36,294 bases of DNA from Candidatus Thiodiazotropha sp. (ex Epidulcina cf. delphinae) (GCA_025656505.1 JAHXHR010000023.1:1-36294); one strand, 5' to 3'; counted from the stretch's first letter, positions 6,296-14,065 are shown. The notes: generated from the sequence alone by a model not told the origin. Numbers and translations: made by a program.

Positions 6296-8272
6296 GTGGA
6301 AAAAGTACGATTTCAAGAACAGTTACTGGCTTACGAACAGTGGAAAAAGGATGTCATCAACACCATCGAAGAGTATGCCCCCTGGCTGGAGGAGAACGGC
6401 TTGTCCTCTCCGGATATCCAACACCGCATCGAGCATACCTTGAACAGCCTCAAGAGCGACAAACTGACTATCGCCTTTGTCGCCGAGTTCTCCCGCGGTA
6501 AGACGGAACTGATCAACGCAATCTTCTTTGCTGACCACGGCCGGCGCCTGTTACCGTCAGATGCAGGCCGCACCACCATGTGCCCCACCGAAATCTTCTA
6601 TGACAACGAGCGGGAGGAAGCCTATGTGCGCCTTCTGCCGATCGAGACCCGCCTGCAGGATGTCACGCTCACCCGGTTGCGGCAGGACACCAAGCAATGG
6701 GTCCATTATCCCCTGGAAACGGAGTCTGCGGAACAGATGCAGGCCGCGCTGAGCGAGGTAACCCAGACCAAGACAGTCACCCTCAAGGAGGCGAAACGCC
6801 TCAGCCTCTATAGTTCAGACCTGCATCCGCACCAATCCCGTCCGCCGGAGACGATCGAAATCCCCAAGTGGCGCCATGCCCTGATCAGCTTTCCGCATCA
6901 AATGCTGAAAAAGGGACTGACCATTCTCGACACCCCTGGTTTGAACGCCCTGGGCACGGAGCCGGAATTGACCCTGAATATGCTGCCGGCCGCCCAAGCG
7001 GTGCTCTTCGTGCTCGGCGCCGACACCGGCGTGACCCGTAGCGATATGGAGATCTGGCAACACCACATCAAAGGTTTCCAGAGTGGCCGTCAACGCGGGC
7101 TGATGGTTGTGCTGAACAAGATCGATACCCTCTGGGACGATTTGCGCGAACACGCGGATATTCATGACGCGATACGAAATCAGCAGGTTTCCACCGCAGA
7201 GATGCTGGGCATTAATCCCAAGACGGTATTCCCGATCTCTGCACAGAAAGGCCTTTTGGCCAAGATCAGGAATGAAATGCCACTCCTGGACAAAAGCGGA
7301 TTGTTGGACCTGGAAAACTACCTGGGCCAGGATGTCCTGAATATCAAACAACAGATCGTCCTCGACACAGTCAGTTCCGATGTCGGACAAATGCTGGATA
7401 ACAGTCGCAGCCTGTTGTCGGGCAAGCTCAAGGATACCAAGTATCAACTCGAAGAGCTGGAGGAATTGAGCGACAAGAGCGATGACGTGATCACCAACCT
7501 GATGGAAAAGACCCGCAACGAGCAGACGCAGTATCTACGCGATGTGGAGACCTTCCAGCAGAGTCGCAAGCAATTGAAGCAACAGGCGGATCAGCTTACC
7601 GAAACCCTTAGCCTGGACGCCCTGGACGTCGTCATCGAAGGTTGCAGGAAGGAGATGACCAACAGTTGGACCACCAACGGCATGAAAGGCTCGATGAAGA
7701 ACCTGTTTGAAGAGACCCGCCGCACCATGCTCAAGGTCGTGTCCCAAAGTGAGCAGACCCGCAAGCTTATTCGCTCCATCTATCGCAAATTCCAGAACGA
7801 ACACGGATTCGCCGTCGTACAACCCAAGATGTTTTCTATCGTAAAATATCGGGTGGAGCTGGAACTGCTGCACCAGGAGGCCGAGATTTTCCGCAACAGC
7901 CCCGTGACCGCCATGATGGAACAAAATTTTGTGGTGAAGCGTTTCTTCTCCGCACTGGTAAAACGCGCCCGGGAAATTTTCCAGCGCGCCGATGAAGAGA
8001 TCAATAGCTGGCTCAGCACCACCCTCGAACCGCTGGTCATGCAGATCAAGGATCACAAGGAGATGATGGAGAAGCGATTGAACAATCTGCAGAAAATCGG
8101 GCAATCCCGCAATACCCTACAGTATCGCATCCTCGAACTGCAGGAACAGTACACCGAATCGGCCAGGCAGTTGACCGCATTGCGCAACATGTCCAACCGC
8201 CTCAGCAACAACCGTCCGTTGCATCGCAGCCAACGGCAAAAACCGACGCTAGTGAAACAAAACGCCTCCTGA
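6296..8272 (+). CDS. Dynamin-like GTPase
   Basis: The 658-residue protein has a dynamin-family GTPase domain: G1 AEFSRGKT at residues 63-70, a G2 region around TTMCPTE (about 95-102), G3 DTPGLNALG starting at D212 and G4 LNKIDTLW with N274-D277. The C-terminal half is mainly helical with coiled-coil segments (about 385-440 and 580-640) and no membrane-spanning segment, so it is probably cytosolic or peripheral on membranes. Bacterial dynamins remodel or protect membranes, for example during stress or phage attack; which role applies here cannot be told. I prefer GTG at 6296 to TTG at 6290 because TAGG lies 8 nt upstream. About 100 bp separate it from yggU, and it occupies the place of metX-metW in related loci. 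It carries the full set of GTPase motifs and appears intact. Confidence 0.88.
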   Translation: MEKVRFQEQLLAYEQWKKDVINTIEEYAPWLEENGLSSPDIQHRIEHTLNSLKSDKLTIAFVAEFSRGKTELINAIFFADHGRRLLPSDAGRTTMCPTEIFYDNEREEAYVRLLPIETRLQDVTLTRLRQDTKQWVHYPLETESAEQMQAALSEVTQTKTVTLKEAKRLSLYSSDLHPHQSRPPETIEIPKWRHALISFPHQMLKKGLTILDTPGLNALGTEPELTLNMLPAAQAVLFVLGADTGVTRSDMEIWQHHIKGFQSGRQRGLMVVLNKIDTLWDDLREHADIHDAIRNQQVSTAEMLGINPKTVFPISAQKGLLAKIRNEMPLLDKSGLLDLENYLGQDVLNIKQQIVLDTVSSDVGQMLDNSRSLLSGKLKDTKYQLEELEELSDKSDDVITNLMEKTRNEQTQYLRDVETFQQSRKQLKQQADQLTETLSLDALDVVIEGCRKEMTNSWTTNGMKGSMKNLFEETRRTMLKVVSQSEQTRKLIRSIYRKFQNEHGFAVVQPKMFSIVKYRVELELLHQEAEIFRNSPVTAMMEQNFVVKRFFSALVKRAREIFQRADEEINSWLSTTLEPLVMQIKDHKEMMEKRLNNLQKIGQSRNTLQYRILELQEQYTESARQLTALRNMSNRLSNNRPLHRSQRQKPTLVKQNAS

Positions 8273-8289
8273 AAACCTATATCCTCTAC

Positions 8290-8454
8290 TAGGGGGCGTT
8301 CTCAATCATCGTTCGCGGCGTGATTCCGGCCCTTTTCCGCGCTGGCGGCGTTGCGATTCGTTGCAATAGAATGACTATTACGCCTCATCGCGCCTTGCCG
8401 GCACGAAAAATGACTCAGAATCACGCTCACTCAGCTAATTGAGAACGCCCCCTA
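8290..8454. mobile_element. Family B MITE, copy 2
   Basis: This intact 161-bp element (8292-8452) is flanked by TA. With the TA included, 18-bp ends CTAGGGGGCGTTCTCAAT and complement match perfectly. It differs from copy 1 at only a few positions, including the central palindrome (ATTACG instead of ATTGCG). It lies between the dynamin stop codon and the DUF4426 promoter region. Confidence 0.82.
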
Positions 8455-8460
8455 GGTAAC

Positions 8461-8489
8461 TTCACCCTCCGGTTCCGATCGGCTACACT
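8461..8489 (+). promoter_or_regulatory. Possible sigma-70 promoter for the DUF4426 gene
   Basis: TTCACC (8461-8466) and TACACT (8484-8489) are spaced by 17 bp and each match four of six consensus positions. It starts 6 bp after the family B element, so that insertion defines its upstream border. Weak match only. Confidence 0.35.
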
Positions 8490-8541
8490 AGCAGCGCAAC
8501 CATGACCGGCCTCACAGGCCGGCATCGCCTGGAGGAAATCC

Positions 8542-8985
8542 ATGTCTTTTATCAAATCCCTTATCAGCTTGCTGTCACTGGTCCTCTTCTCCTTTCCCGT
8601 GTTGGCGGAAAACAGCACCACTATTCCCGGCTTTACCATTCATCACAACGCCATACCGACCGCCTCCCTGGAACCATCCATCGCAAAACAATACGGTATT
8701 CAACGCAGTAAATACCGAGGCATGCTCAACGTCAGTGTCATCAAGTCGGTCAAAGGCACCACCGGCGAACCGTCGGAGGCCGTGGTAATGGCCAAGGCAA
8801 ACAACATGCTCGGTCAATTGATCAGCATACCCATGCGTAAAATCACCGAAGGCGATGCCGTCTACTATATCGGCGAGTTCCGTATCGCCGACCGGGAGAC
8901 ACTCAATTTCGAGATTCAGGTTAAACCCAAGGGTGAAACCCGTTTCCACACCGCAAAGTTGAGCCAAGAATTCTATATCGAATAA
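8542..8985 (+). CDS. DUF4426 family secreted protein
   Basis: The 147-residue product has a clear signal peptide (MSFIKSLISLLSLVLFSFPVLA, cleavage near residue 22), followed by a beta-rich periplasmic domain typical of DUF4426, including the YGIQRSKYRGMLNVSV segment and EFRIADRETLNFEIQVKP. The function of the family is unknown. A strong ribosome site (GGAGGAAA) lies 4 nt before the ATG. In pseudomonads a DUF4426 gene closes the pilT-yggS-proC-yggT-metXW neighbourhood, so this gene marks the far end of the same block although metXW is absent. A hairpin follows directly after the stop. Confidence 0.85.
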   Translation: MSFIKSLISLLSLVLFSFPVLAENSTTIPGFTIHHNAIPTASLEPSIAKQYGIQRSKYRGMLNVSVIKSVKGTTGEPSEAVVMAKANNMLGQLISIPMRKITEGDAVYYIGEFRIADRETLNFEIQVKPKGETRFHTAKLSQEFYIE

Positions 8986-9014
8986 ATATCCCCAGACAAA
9001 GCAAGGGGATATTT
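8984..9014 (+). terminator. Hairpin after the DUF4426 gene
   Basis: AAATATCCCC (8984-8993) and GGGGATATTT (9005-9014) form a perfect 10-bp stem with an 11-nt loop, starting within the stop codon. The downstream run is only TACTATTT, so termination may be moderate. Confidence 0.55.
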
Positions 9015-9017
9015 ACT

Positions 9018-9072
9018 ATTTGCCTATCAGTAGTTTAGTATCAGGATGGAGCGGTCAACTGCGGTTTTCAGG
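9018..9072 (+). repeat. Family A right-end fragment
   Basis: About 55 bp match the right end of the full family A copy at 9795-10083, including GGAGCGGTCAACTGCGG and a mutated terminus TTTTCAGG. No left end, core or target duplication is present, so this is a decayed or one-ended remnant in the convergent gap between the DUF4426 and TauE-like genes. Confidence 0.65.
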
Positions 9073-9113
9073 GTGAACCACGGGGCCTTGCATGGCGAGA
9101 TAGGAATGCGCAA

Positions 9114-9794
9114 TCAGAAGGCCCGCACAAGGGTCACCACACCGAACAGGATAACCATCATACCCACCGCCCGGCGCACCCGGATATCCTTTAGCCAACG
9201 GGCAAGACCACCCGCCACGACACCCATGGCGAAAAGATTCGGCAGGGTCCCCAGACCAAAGGCCAACATCAAACCGGCCCCTTTGACCACACCGCCGGCC
9301 GAGACTGTCCACACCAGCATGCTGTAGACCAGGCCACAGGGGATCCAACCCCAGGCCAGACCCAGCATCCAAGCCTGGCCTGGGGTATTGACCGGCAGCA
9401 GCTTTCGCGCAAAGGGTTCGATGTGTGTCCACAGTGCGCTGCCCAGGCGCTCGATCCTGGACAACCCCATCCACCAGCCCCCCAGATAGAGCCCTAACAA
9501 GATCATGAAGATTCCGGCAATCGCCAACAAAATCCGCTGCGCCATGTAGATCGGCACCATCTGCGCCAATAACAGGCCGAGGCCGCCCATGATGCCGCCC
9601 GCCACCACATAGCTGGTGATGCGCCCCAGGTTGTAACCCAACTGATACGGCAGGGTGCTGCTCAGTCGGTTGCGGATCGTTTCCGGAAGACCGAACGTCA
9701 ATGCCCCAATGATACCGCCGCACATACCGGCACAGTGTCCGCCGCCGAGCAGGCCGACTACAAAAGCGGCAAGATAACTTCCCTGCTCAATCAT
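9114..9794 (-). CDS. Sulfite exporter TauE/SafE-like membrane protein
   Basis: The 226-residue protein has about six membrane helices and resembles the DsbD_2-like TauE/SafE group (COG2836), which in proteobacteria often accompanies cytochrome oxidase or copper genes. Diagnostic motifs are GLLGGGHCAGMCGG near residue 18, with paired cysteines, GWIPCGLVYS in the middle and FGLGTLPNLF. Transport of a metal or sulfur compound is plausible but unproven. The ATG at 9794 is fixed by the family-like start MIEQGSYLAAF. That start codon lies in the 5-bp target duplication of a family A element, so the gene has no normal ribosome site: AGG directly abuts the ATG. Before the insertion the start overlapped the ampG stop. 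Confidence 0.82.
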   Translation of the reverse strand: MIEQGSYLAAFVVGLLGGGHCAGMCGGIIGALTFGLPETIRNRLSSTLPYQLGYNLGRITSYVVAGGIMGGLGLLLAQMVPIYMAQRILLAIAGIFMILLGLYLGGWWMGLSRIERLGSALWTHIEPFARKLLPVNTPGQAWMLGLAWGWIPCGLVYSMLVWTVSAGGVVKGAGLMLAFGLGTLPNLFAMGVVAGGLARWLKDIRVRRAVGMMVILFGVVTLVRAF

Positions 9795-10083
9795 CCTAAA
9801 AACCGCAGTTGGACGGGGTGAAGTGTGCGCTTGCGGCGGCGCAGGGCAAGGGGCGTTCCTGCGCATCCCTGCGCTTGCGACACTTGTGCATCTCTGCACG
9901 GCGCGCAACGACGCGGAATAGTCATGCTATTCCAAGGCGTTGCAACGCAGCCATGCGCCGCCGCAAGCGTGCAATTCACCTCGTAGCGTGGTTCACCCAG
10001 CAGGTGAATAGGCAACTCGAAGTCAATAGTTTGCATATCAGTAGGTTAGTATCATGATGGAGCGGTCAACTGCGGTTTTTAGG
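9795..10083. mobile_element. Family A MITE, full-length copy (289 bp)
   Basis: Perfect 17-bp ends CCTAAAAACCGCAGTTG and complement lie at 9795-9811 and 10067-10083. They are flanked by direct 5-bp repeats ATCAT at 9790-9794 and 10084-10088. Nested inside are a second stem (CGCTTGCGGCGGCGCA with its complement) and a central stem around GGAATAG-TCATG-CTATTCC, so the element can fold nearly end to end. The CCTA...TAGG ends and 5-bp duplication match the IS1380 family; from memory ISEcp1 begins CCTAGATTCTACGT. No transposase is encoded. It sits exactly between ampG and the TauE-like gene and supplies the last codons of ampG. Confidence 0.87.
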
Positions 10084-11472
10084 ATCATTGTCAGGACTCC
10101 CGGTTGAGGGGAGATAGCGCATTGCCAGGAGAATCAGGATTAAAACGGGCACCCCCATGGAGGCGGTGATGAGAAAGAAGCCGGCATAACCAAGGCCGTC
10201 CACCATGACGCCGGAGAAACCACCGACGAATTTGGGCAACAACAGCATCACGGAACTGAATAGCGCATACTGGGTGGCCGAATAGGAGACATTCGTCAGA
10301 CTGGAGAGATAGGCCACGAAAGCCGCCGTCGCCAGACCGGCGCTGAGGTTGTCCGCCACGATCACCAGCGTCAGCATCGCAATATTGTGACCGACACCGG
10401 CCAGCCAGGCGAAAAGCAGATTGGTCGAGGCCGCCAGCACGCCTCCCAACAGTAACACCCGCATCACCCCCAACCGGGAAACCAACAAACCACCGACGAC
10501 AGCGCCCAGCAGGGTCATCACCACACCGAGGGTATTGATGATCAGCGCCACCTCGCGCTTGCTGAACCCCATGTCGACGTAAAAGACGTTGGATATGACC
10601 CCCAACACCACATCCGAAATCCGATAGGTGGCGATCAACGCCAGTATCAACAGTGCTTGCCAACGATAACGACCGATGAAATCGGCAAACGGGCTGATGA
10701 CGGCGCCGAAGAACCATTCCGACAGGGTGCGCAGCCCGCCCGGCAACCAACCCTGCCGCTCAATAATCCGGTCCACCGCCGCCTCTTTCTCCAGGGTGGC
10801 CGGATCAGGGTGTACATCGGGTTCGGTGATGAATAAAACGGTAATCACACCCACCAACATCAGGCACGCCATGATCAGGTATGCAGCCGTCCAGGCGGCG
10901 AGATGATACCCACTCTCAGTCGGACTCACCCAGTGGGCCACACCCAGGGCGCCTCCGCCGCTGACGATCATGGCCAATCGGTAGCCGATCATGTAACCGG
11001 CGGCCATGGCGCCTTGCAACCCGACATCCGCCCTTTCGATCCGATAGGCGTCAATGGCGATATCCTGGGTCGCCGAGGAGAAGGCCACTAACAGCGCCAG
11101 CAGGGCAAACGGCCGCAGACCCTGCTGGGGATCGGAGAATGCCAGCCCGCATAGACCGGCAATCACCGATAGCTGAGCCAGCAACATCCAGGCGCGACGC
11201 CTACCCAGTCTGCGGGTCAGCAAAGGCAGCTTCAGCCGATCGACCAGCGGCGCCCAAACCCACTTGAAACCGTAAGCAAGCGCCACCCAACTGATAAACC
11301 CGATGACCGAACGGTCGATACCCGCCTCTCGCAACCAGAACGAAAGTGTGCCGAAAACCAGTAACAGGGGCAGACCCGCGGAAAAACCCAGAAAAAGCAT
11401 GCTCCGAACACCCGGCTGCCAATACACAGCCAGCGCCTGGAGCCAGTCGGCAGACCTCCCGGCTGAAATCAC
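10066..11472 (-). CDS. ampG: AmpG-like muropeptide MFS transporter
   Basis: AmpG imports cell-wall anhydro-muropeptides for recycling across the inner membrane. The 468-residue product has about 12-14 membrane helices and AmpG-type segments: LFLGFSAGLPLLLVFGTLSFWL, the FKWVWAPLVDR loop, SATQDIAIDAYRIE and YSATQYALFSS near the C-terminus. I prefer GTG at 11472 to GTG at 11478, because AGAGG lies 5 nt upstream of it. The final codons (PKNRS and the stop) come from the family A element inserted at 10083; without it, the protein would have ended SPDND and overlapped the TauE-like start codon. The membrane core is unaffected, so it is probably functional. Confidence 0.88.
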   Translation of the reverse strand: MISAGRSADWLQALAVYWQPGVRSMLFLGFSAGLPLLLVFGTLSFWLREAGIDRSVIGFISWVALAYGFKWVWAPLVDRLKLPLLTRRLGRRRAWMLLAQLSVIAGLCGLAFSDPQQGLRPFALLALLVAFSSATQDIAIDAYRIERADVGLQGAMAAGYMIGYRLAMIVSGGGALGVAHWVSPTESGYHLAAWTAAYLIMACLMLVGVITVLFITEPDVHPDPATLEKEAAVDRIIERQGWLPGGLRTLSEWFFGAVISPFADFIGRYRWQALLILALIATYRISDVVLGVISNVFYVDMGFSKREVALIINTLGVVMTLLGAVVGGLLVSRLGVMRVLLLGGVLAASTNLLFAWLAGVGHNIAMLTLVIVADNLSAGLATAAFVAYLSSLTNVSYSATQYALFSSVMLLLPKFVGGFSGVMVDGLGYAGFFLITASMGVPVLILILLAMRYLPSTGSPDNDPKNRS

Positions 11473-11507
11473 GAACACCTCTGAATCAAAAACCGTCGCC
11501 GCATTAT

Positions 11508-11799
11508 CCTAGAATCCTCAGTTGAACACCGTGAAGGGTACGCTTGTGGCGGTGCAGGGCAAGGGTCGCTCCTGCACATCTCTGTGCTTGCAACACTTGT
11601 GCATCCCTGCACGGCGCACAACGACGCGGAATAATTATTCTATTGCAAGGCGTTGTAACGCGGCCATGCGCTGCCACAAGCGTGCCATTCGCGGTGTAGC
11701 GCTGCTCACCCAATAAGTGAATATCTTCAAACCTGATAAAGCTCATATTTTCAAAGCGATTCGTATAGTAGTACATAGCGGTCTACTGAGGATTCTAGG
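11508..11799. mobile_element. Family A MITE, second full-length copy (292 bp)
   Basis: Perfect 15-bp ends CCTAGAATCCTCAGT and complement (11508-11522 and 11785-11799) are flanked by the 5-bp direct repeat ATTAT at 11503-11507 and 11800-11804. The body aligns over its length with the copy at 9795-10083, with the same inner stems and core. Both ends differ from that copy in the same way (GAATCCT for AAAACCG). It lies in the divergent ampG/pyrE region, only about 30 bp from the ampG start, so it probably displaced or replaced upstream signals of ampG. Confidence 0.87.
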
Positions 11800-11872
11800 A
11801 TTATAAGCGCCTAACCCCATCCATCTCCAGACGGGTTACAATGCGCGCCTCCACTCAATTAGGTATCGGATC

Positions 11873-12514
11873 ATGCAGGATTATCAACGCGATTTTCTCG
11901 ATTTCGCCCTCGATGTGGGGGTGCTGCGGTTCGGTGAGTTCACGCTCAAGTCCGGACGGGTCAGTCCCTACTTCTTCAACGCCGGCCTTTTTAACAGCGG
12001 CGCCGGTCTGGCTCGCCTGGGTCGTTACTATGCCCAGGCCGTCGTCGACTCAGGCATCCCGTTCGACGTACTGTACGGCCCCGCCTACAAAGGCATACCC
12101 CTGGCCGCTGTAACGGCCGCCGCCCTCTACGATCAACACGGCATCGATATCCCCTATGCCTTCAATCGTAAAGAGGCCAAAGACCATGGCGAGGGCGGCG
12201 TCATTGTCGGCCATGCACTGCAGGGCCGGATACTGATCATTGATGATGTCATCTCCGCCGGTACATCGGTACGGGAATCGGTGGAGATCATCCAGGCCCA
12301 ACAGGCGACGCCCGCCGGGGTGGTGATAGCCCTGGACCGCCAGGAGCGGGGCCGGGGAGAGCGTTCGGCCATCCAGGAAGTCGAGCATGACTACGGCATG
12401 CCTGTCAGCGCCATTGTGCATCTCGAACAGCTCGTCGAGTACCTGCGGGGGGGTAAGGATACGGGTGAATCACTACAGCGCATCCAAGCCTACCGGGAGG
12501 CGTACGGCGCGTGA
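11873..12514 (+). CDS. pyrE: Orotate phosphoribosyltransferase
   Basis: PyrE joins orotate with PRPP to make orotidine 5'-phosphate in pyrimidine synthesis. The 213-residue product has the family length, with [21 protein letters not shown] at the N-terminus, [13 protein letters not shown], the flexible-loop [15 protein letters not shown] and the PRPP-binding [17 protein letters not shown]. The start is ATG at 11873, about 70 bp after the family A element and its duplication. A TACAAT at 11837-11842 could be a -10 box, but no good -35 is seen. It stands alone, with a strong terminator after it. Confidence 0.96.
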   Translation: MQDYQRDFLDFALDVGVLRFGEFTLKSGRVSPYFFNAGLFNSGAGLARLGRYYAQAVVDSGIPFDVLYGPAYKGIPLAAVTAAALYDQHGIDIPYAFNRKEAKDHGEGGVIVGHALQGRILIIDDVISAGTSVRESVEIIQAQQATPAGVVIALDRQERGRGERSAIQEVEHDYGMPVSAIVHLEQLVEYLRGGKDTGESLQRIQAYREAYGA

Positions 12515-12540
12515 ACGGACGCGCTGGAAAGCAGGATTTC

Positions 12541-12608
12541 TCTCGCAAAGACGCAAAGGGAAATGCCGTCGGACCAAGGGCCTTTGCGTCTTTGCGAGAT
12601 TTTCTTTA
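12541..12608 (+). terminator. Strong intrinsic terminator after pyrE
   Basis: A perfect 19-bp stem (12541-12559 with 12581-12599, including CGCAAAGACGCAAAGG) encloses a 21-nt loop and is followed by TTTTCTTT. It starts 26 bp after the pyrE stop. The tail is only on the plus strand, so it serves pyrE. Confidence 0.85.
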
Positions 12609-12663
12609 GTCCACATGCTCTCAGTGAAATATCAGCATCGCGCTCTGTAAGAAAACCGGTCAC

Positions 12664-13002
12664 TCACCCCAGCACCAGCTTACTCCCCACAAGCAGGGTA
12701 ACCGCTTCGAATCCTCTCTTGATCCAGCGGTTACCTTGGCGATCGAGAGATGCGCACCGAGATATCCCCCAAGCAGGGAGCCCAACAGCAGTACCGGTAT
12801 CCAATCCTCCTTCGCGCAAGTGGCGAACGGTGGCACCCACACCCAAGGCTACGGAAGCGACCTTGTGCGTCGCCAACGCCATGCCGAACGGCAAGCCAAG
12901 GAAGATCAATGCCGGCAACCGGACCAATCCGGCGCCACCCCCGGAAAAGGCGGAAAAGAGGTTGGCCGGGAGAGAAATAACGAAAAGGGTGAACTGTTCC
13001 AC
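12664..13002 (-). pseudogene. Decayed TSUP family sulfite/anion permease
   Basis: The first 68 residues match the N-terminal part of TSUP permeases: SAFSGGGAGLVRLPALIFLG, ATHKVASVALGVGAT and RHLREGGLD. The remaining ORF ends with a typical C-terminal WIKRGFEAVTLLVGSKL. The segment between is wrong in this frame. In a second minus-strand frame (around 12740-12810) the expected late motif VLLLGSLLGGYLGAHLSIAK appears, so two frameshifts plus an internal deletion of more than 100 residues are needed to explain it. An intact family member has about 250 residues. It starts with GTG at 13002 and no clear ribosome site. I regard it as a non-functional remnant. Confidence 0.75.
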
Positions 13003-13034
13003 AAAGCGGCTATCTCATGAGGTAAGCCACGAAG

Positions 13035-13040
13035 TATAAT
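13035..13040 (+). promoter_or_regulatory. Possible -10 element for the DUF4124 gene
   Basis: A perfect TATAAT occurs 48 bp before the DUF4124 start codon. The -35 position (ATCTCA, 17 bp upstream) is poor, so only the -10 is supported. Confidence 0.3.
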
Positions 13041-13087
13041 TAATCTCCGGTAGCATTCAACATACAAAGAACAGAGCATTGGCAGGC

Positions 13088-14065
13088 ATGTGTTTGAGAC
13101 TCACCCTTTTCGCAATCCTTTCGTTCCTGTTGCCCCTCACCGGTCAGGCAGGCAAACTTTACAAGTGGGTGGACGACGAGGGACAAATACACTATACCCA
13201 AACCCTTCCACCCACTGACGCCCATCGCGCCCGTTCGCACCTGGACGAGCATGGCATTACTGTCAGGCAGGTGGATGCCGCCAAGACCCCCGAACAGCTT
13301 CGACTGGAGGCTGAACAGGAGCGACTGCGCCAGGAACAACAAAGATTGGTCGAAAAGCAGCAGGCGCAAGACCGGGTTCTGCTGCGCACCTTCCGCACCG
13401 AGGATGACATCCTGATGACCCGTAACGGTCAGCTCCAGGCCGTCGACACCACCATCCGGGTGACCCAATCCAACATCAAGCGTCTCAAATCGACCCTGGA
13501 TGCGATGCAGCAGGATGCGGCACAGCTCGAATTGAGCGGCCGCCGCGTCACCAAGAACATGCTGCGGGACATCGAATCGAAACGCCAGGCCCTAGAGGAT
13601 GCCTACCTGTCGATTATCGACCGGGAACACGACAAGCACCGCATCCACCAATCCTTTGCCCGGGATCAACAGCGCTTTCGCGAGTTGAAAAAGCTGGCTA
13701 AGGACGGCAACCCTGTCGTCGAGGCCAAGGCATCTTTCGATGACGCCCTGCAGAACGTCTATGACTGCCGGGGTAATTCAGCCTGCGACGGCCCATGGCA
13801 GCGGGCCAAGGCCTATCTCAGAACCCATAGCACCACCCCGATCAAGATGGAAGGCGACAATATCGTCATCACCGGAGAACCGCTCGAAGACGGCGACATC
13901 AGTATCTCCGTCTCGCGCATTCCTGACCCGAAGAAGGGGAGTACGGTGATATTCATGGATCTGCAGTGCAAGCTGGAATCCATACAAAGCAACAGGTGCA
14001 AGAATGATTCCGCCGCCAACCGAATCAAGCAGGGTTTTCGAACCGCTCTCGGAAAACCGTTATGA
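13088..14065 (+). CDS. DUF4124 domain secreted protein
   Basis: This 325-residue protein begins with a signal peptide (MCLRLTLFAILSFLLPLTGQA, cleavage after residue 21) followed directly by the DUF4124 motif KLYKWVDDEGQIHYTQTLP, a small envelope domain of unknown function. Residues about 60-110 are charged and Gln-rich, probably a coiled coil (EQLRLEAEQERLRQEQ). The remaining part is helical with a few cysteines and a short beta-rich tail. I used ATG at 13088; an alternative TTG at 13079 would add three residues. The stop overlaps that of chpC by 6 nt, tail to tail, so there is no room for a terminator between these convergent genes. Confidence 0.75.
   Translation: MCLRLTLFAILSFLLPLTGQAGKLYKWVDDEGQIHYTQTLPPTDAHRARSHLDEHGITVRQVDAAKTPEQLRLEAEQERLRQEQQRLVEKQQAQDRVLLRTFRTEDDILMTRNGQLQAVDTTIRVTQSNIKRLKSTLDAMQQDAAQLELSGRRVTKNMLRDIESKRQALEDAYLSIIDREHDKHRIHQSFARDQQRFRELKKLAKDGNPVVEAKASFDDALQNVYDCRGNSACDGPWQRAKAYLRTHSTTPIKMEGDNIVITGEPLEDGDISISVSRIPDPKKGSTVIFMDLQCKLESIQSNRCKNDSAANRIKQGFRTALGKPL

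Noticed and set aside
9791-10036. Minus-strand open frame in the family A element, similar to another at 11504-11776
   Set aside because: The translations resemble each other only because the DNA repeats are homologous. Both lie wholly in the palindromic elements, lack ribosome sites, and the short family members delete most of the frame.
12387-13020. Plus-strand frames opposite the TSUP remnant and terminator
   Set aside because: No family similarity or ribosome site; TSUP motifs are all on the minus strand.
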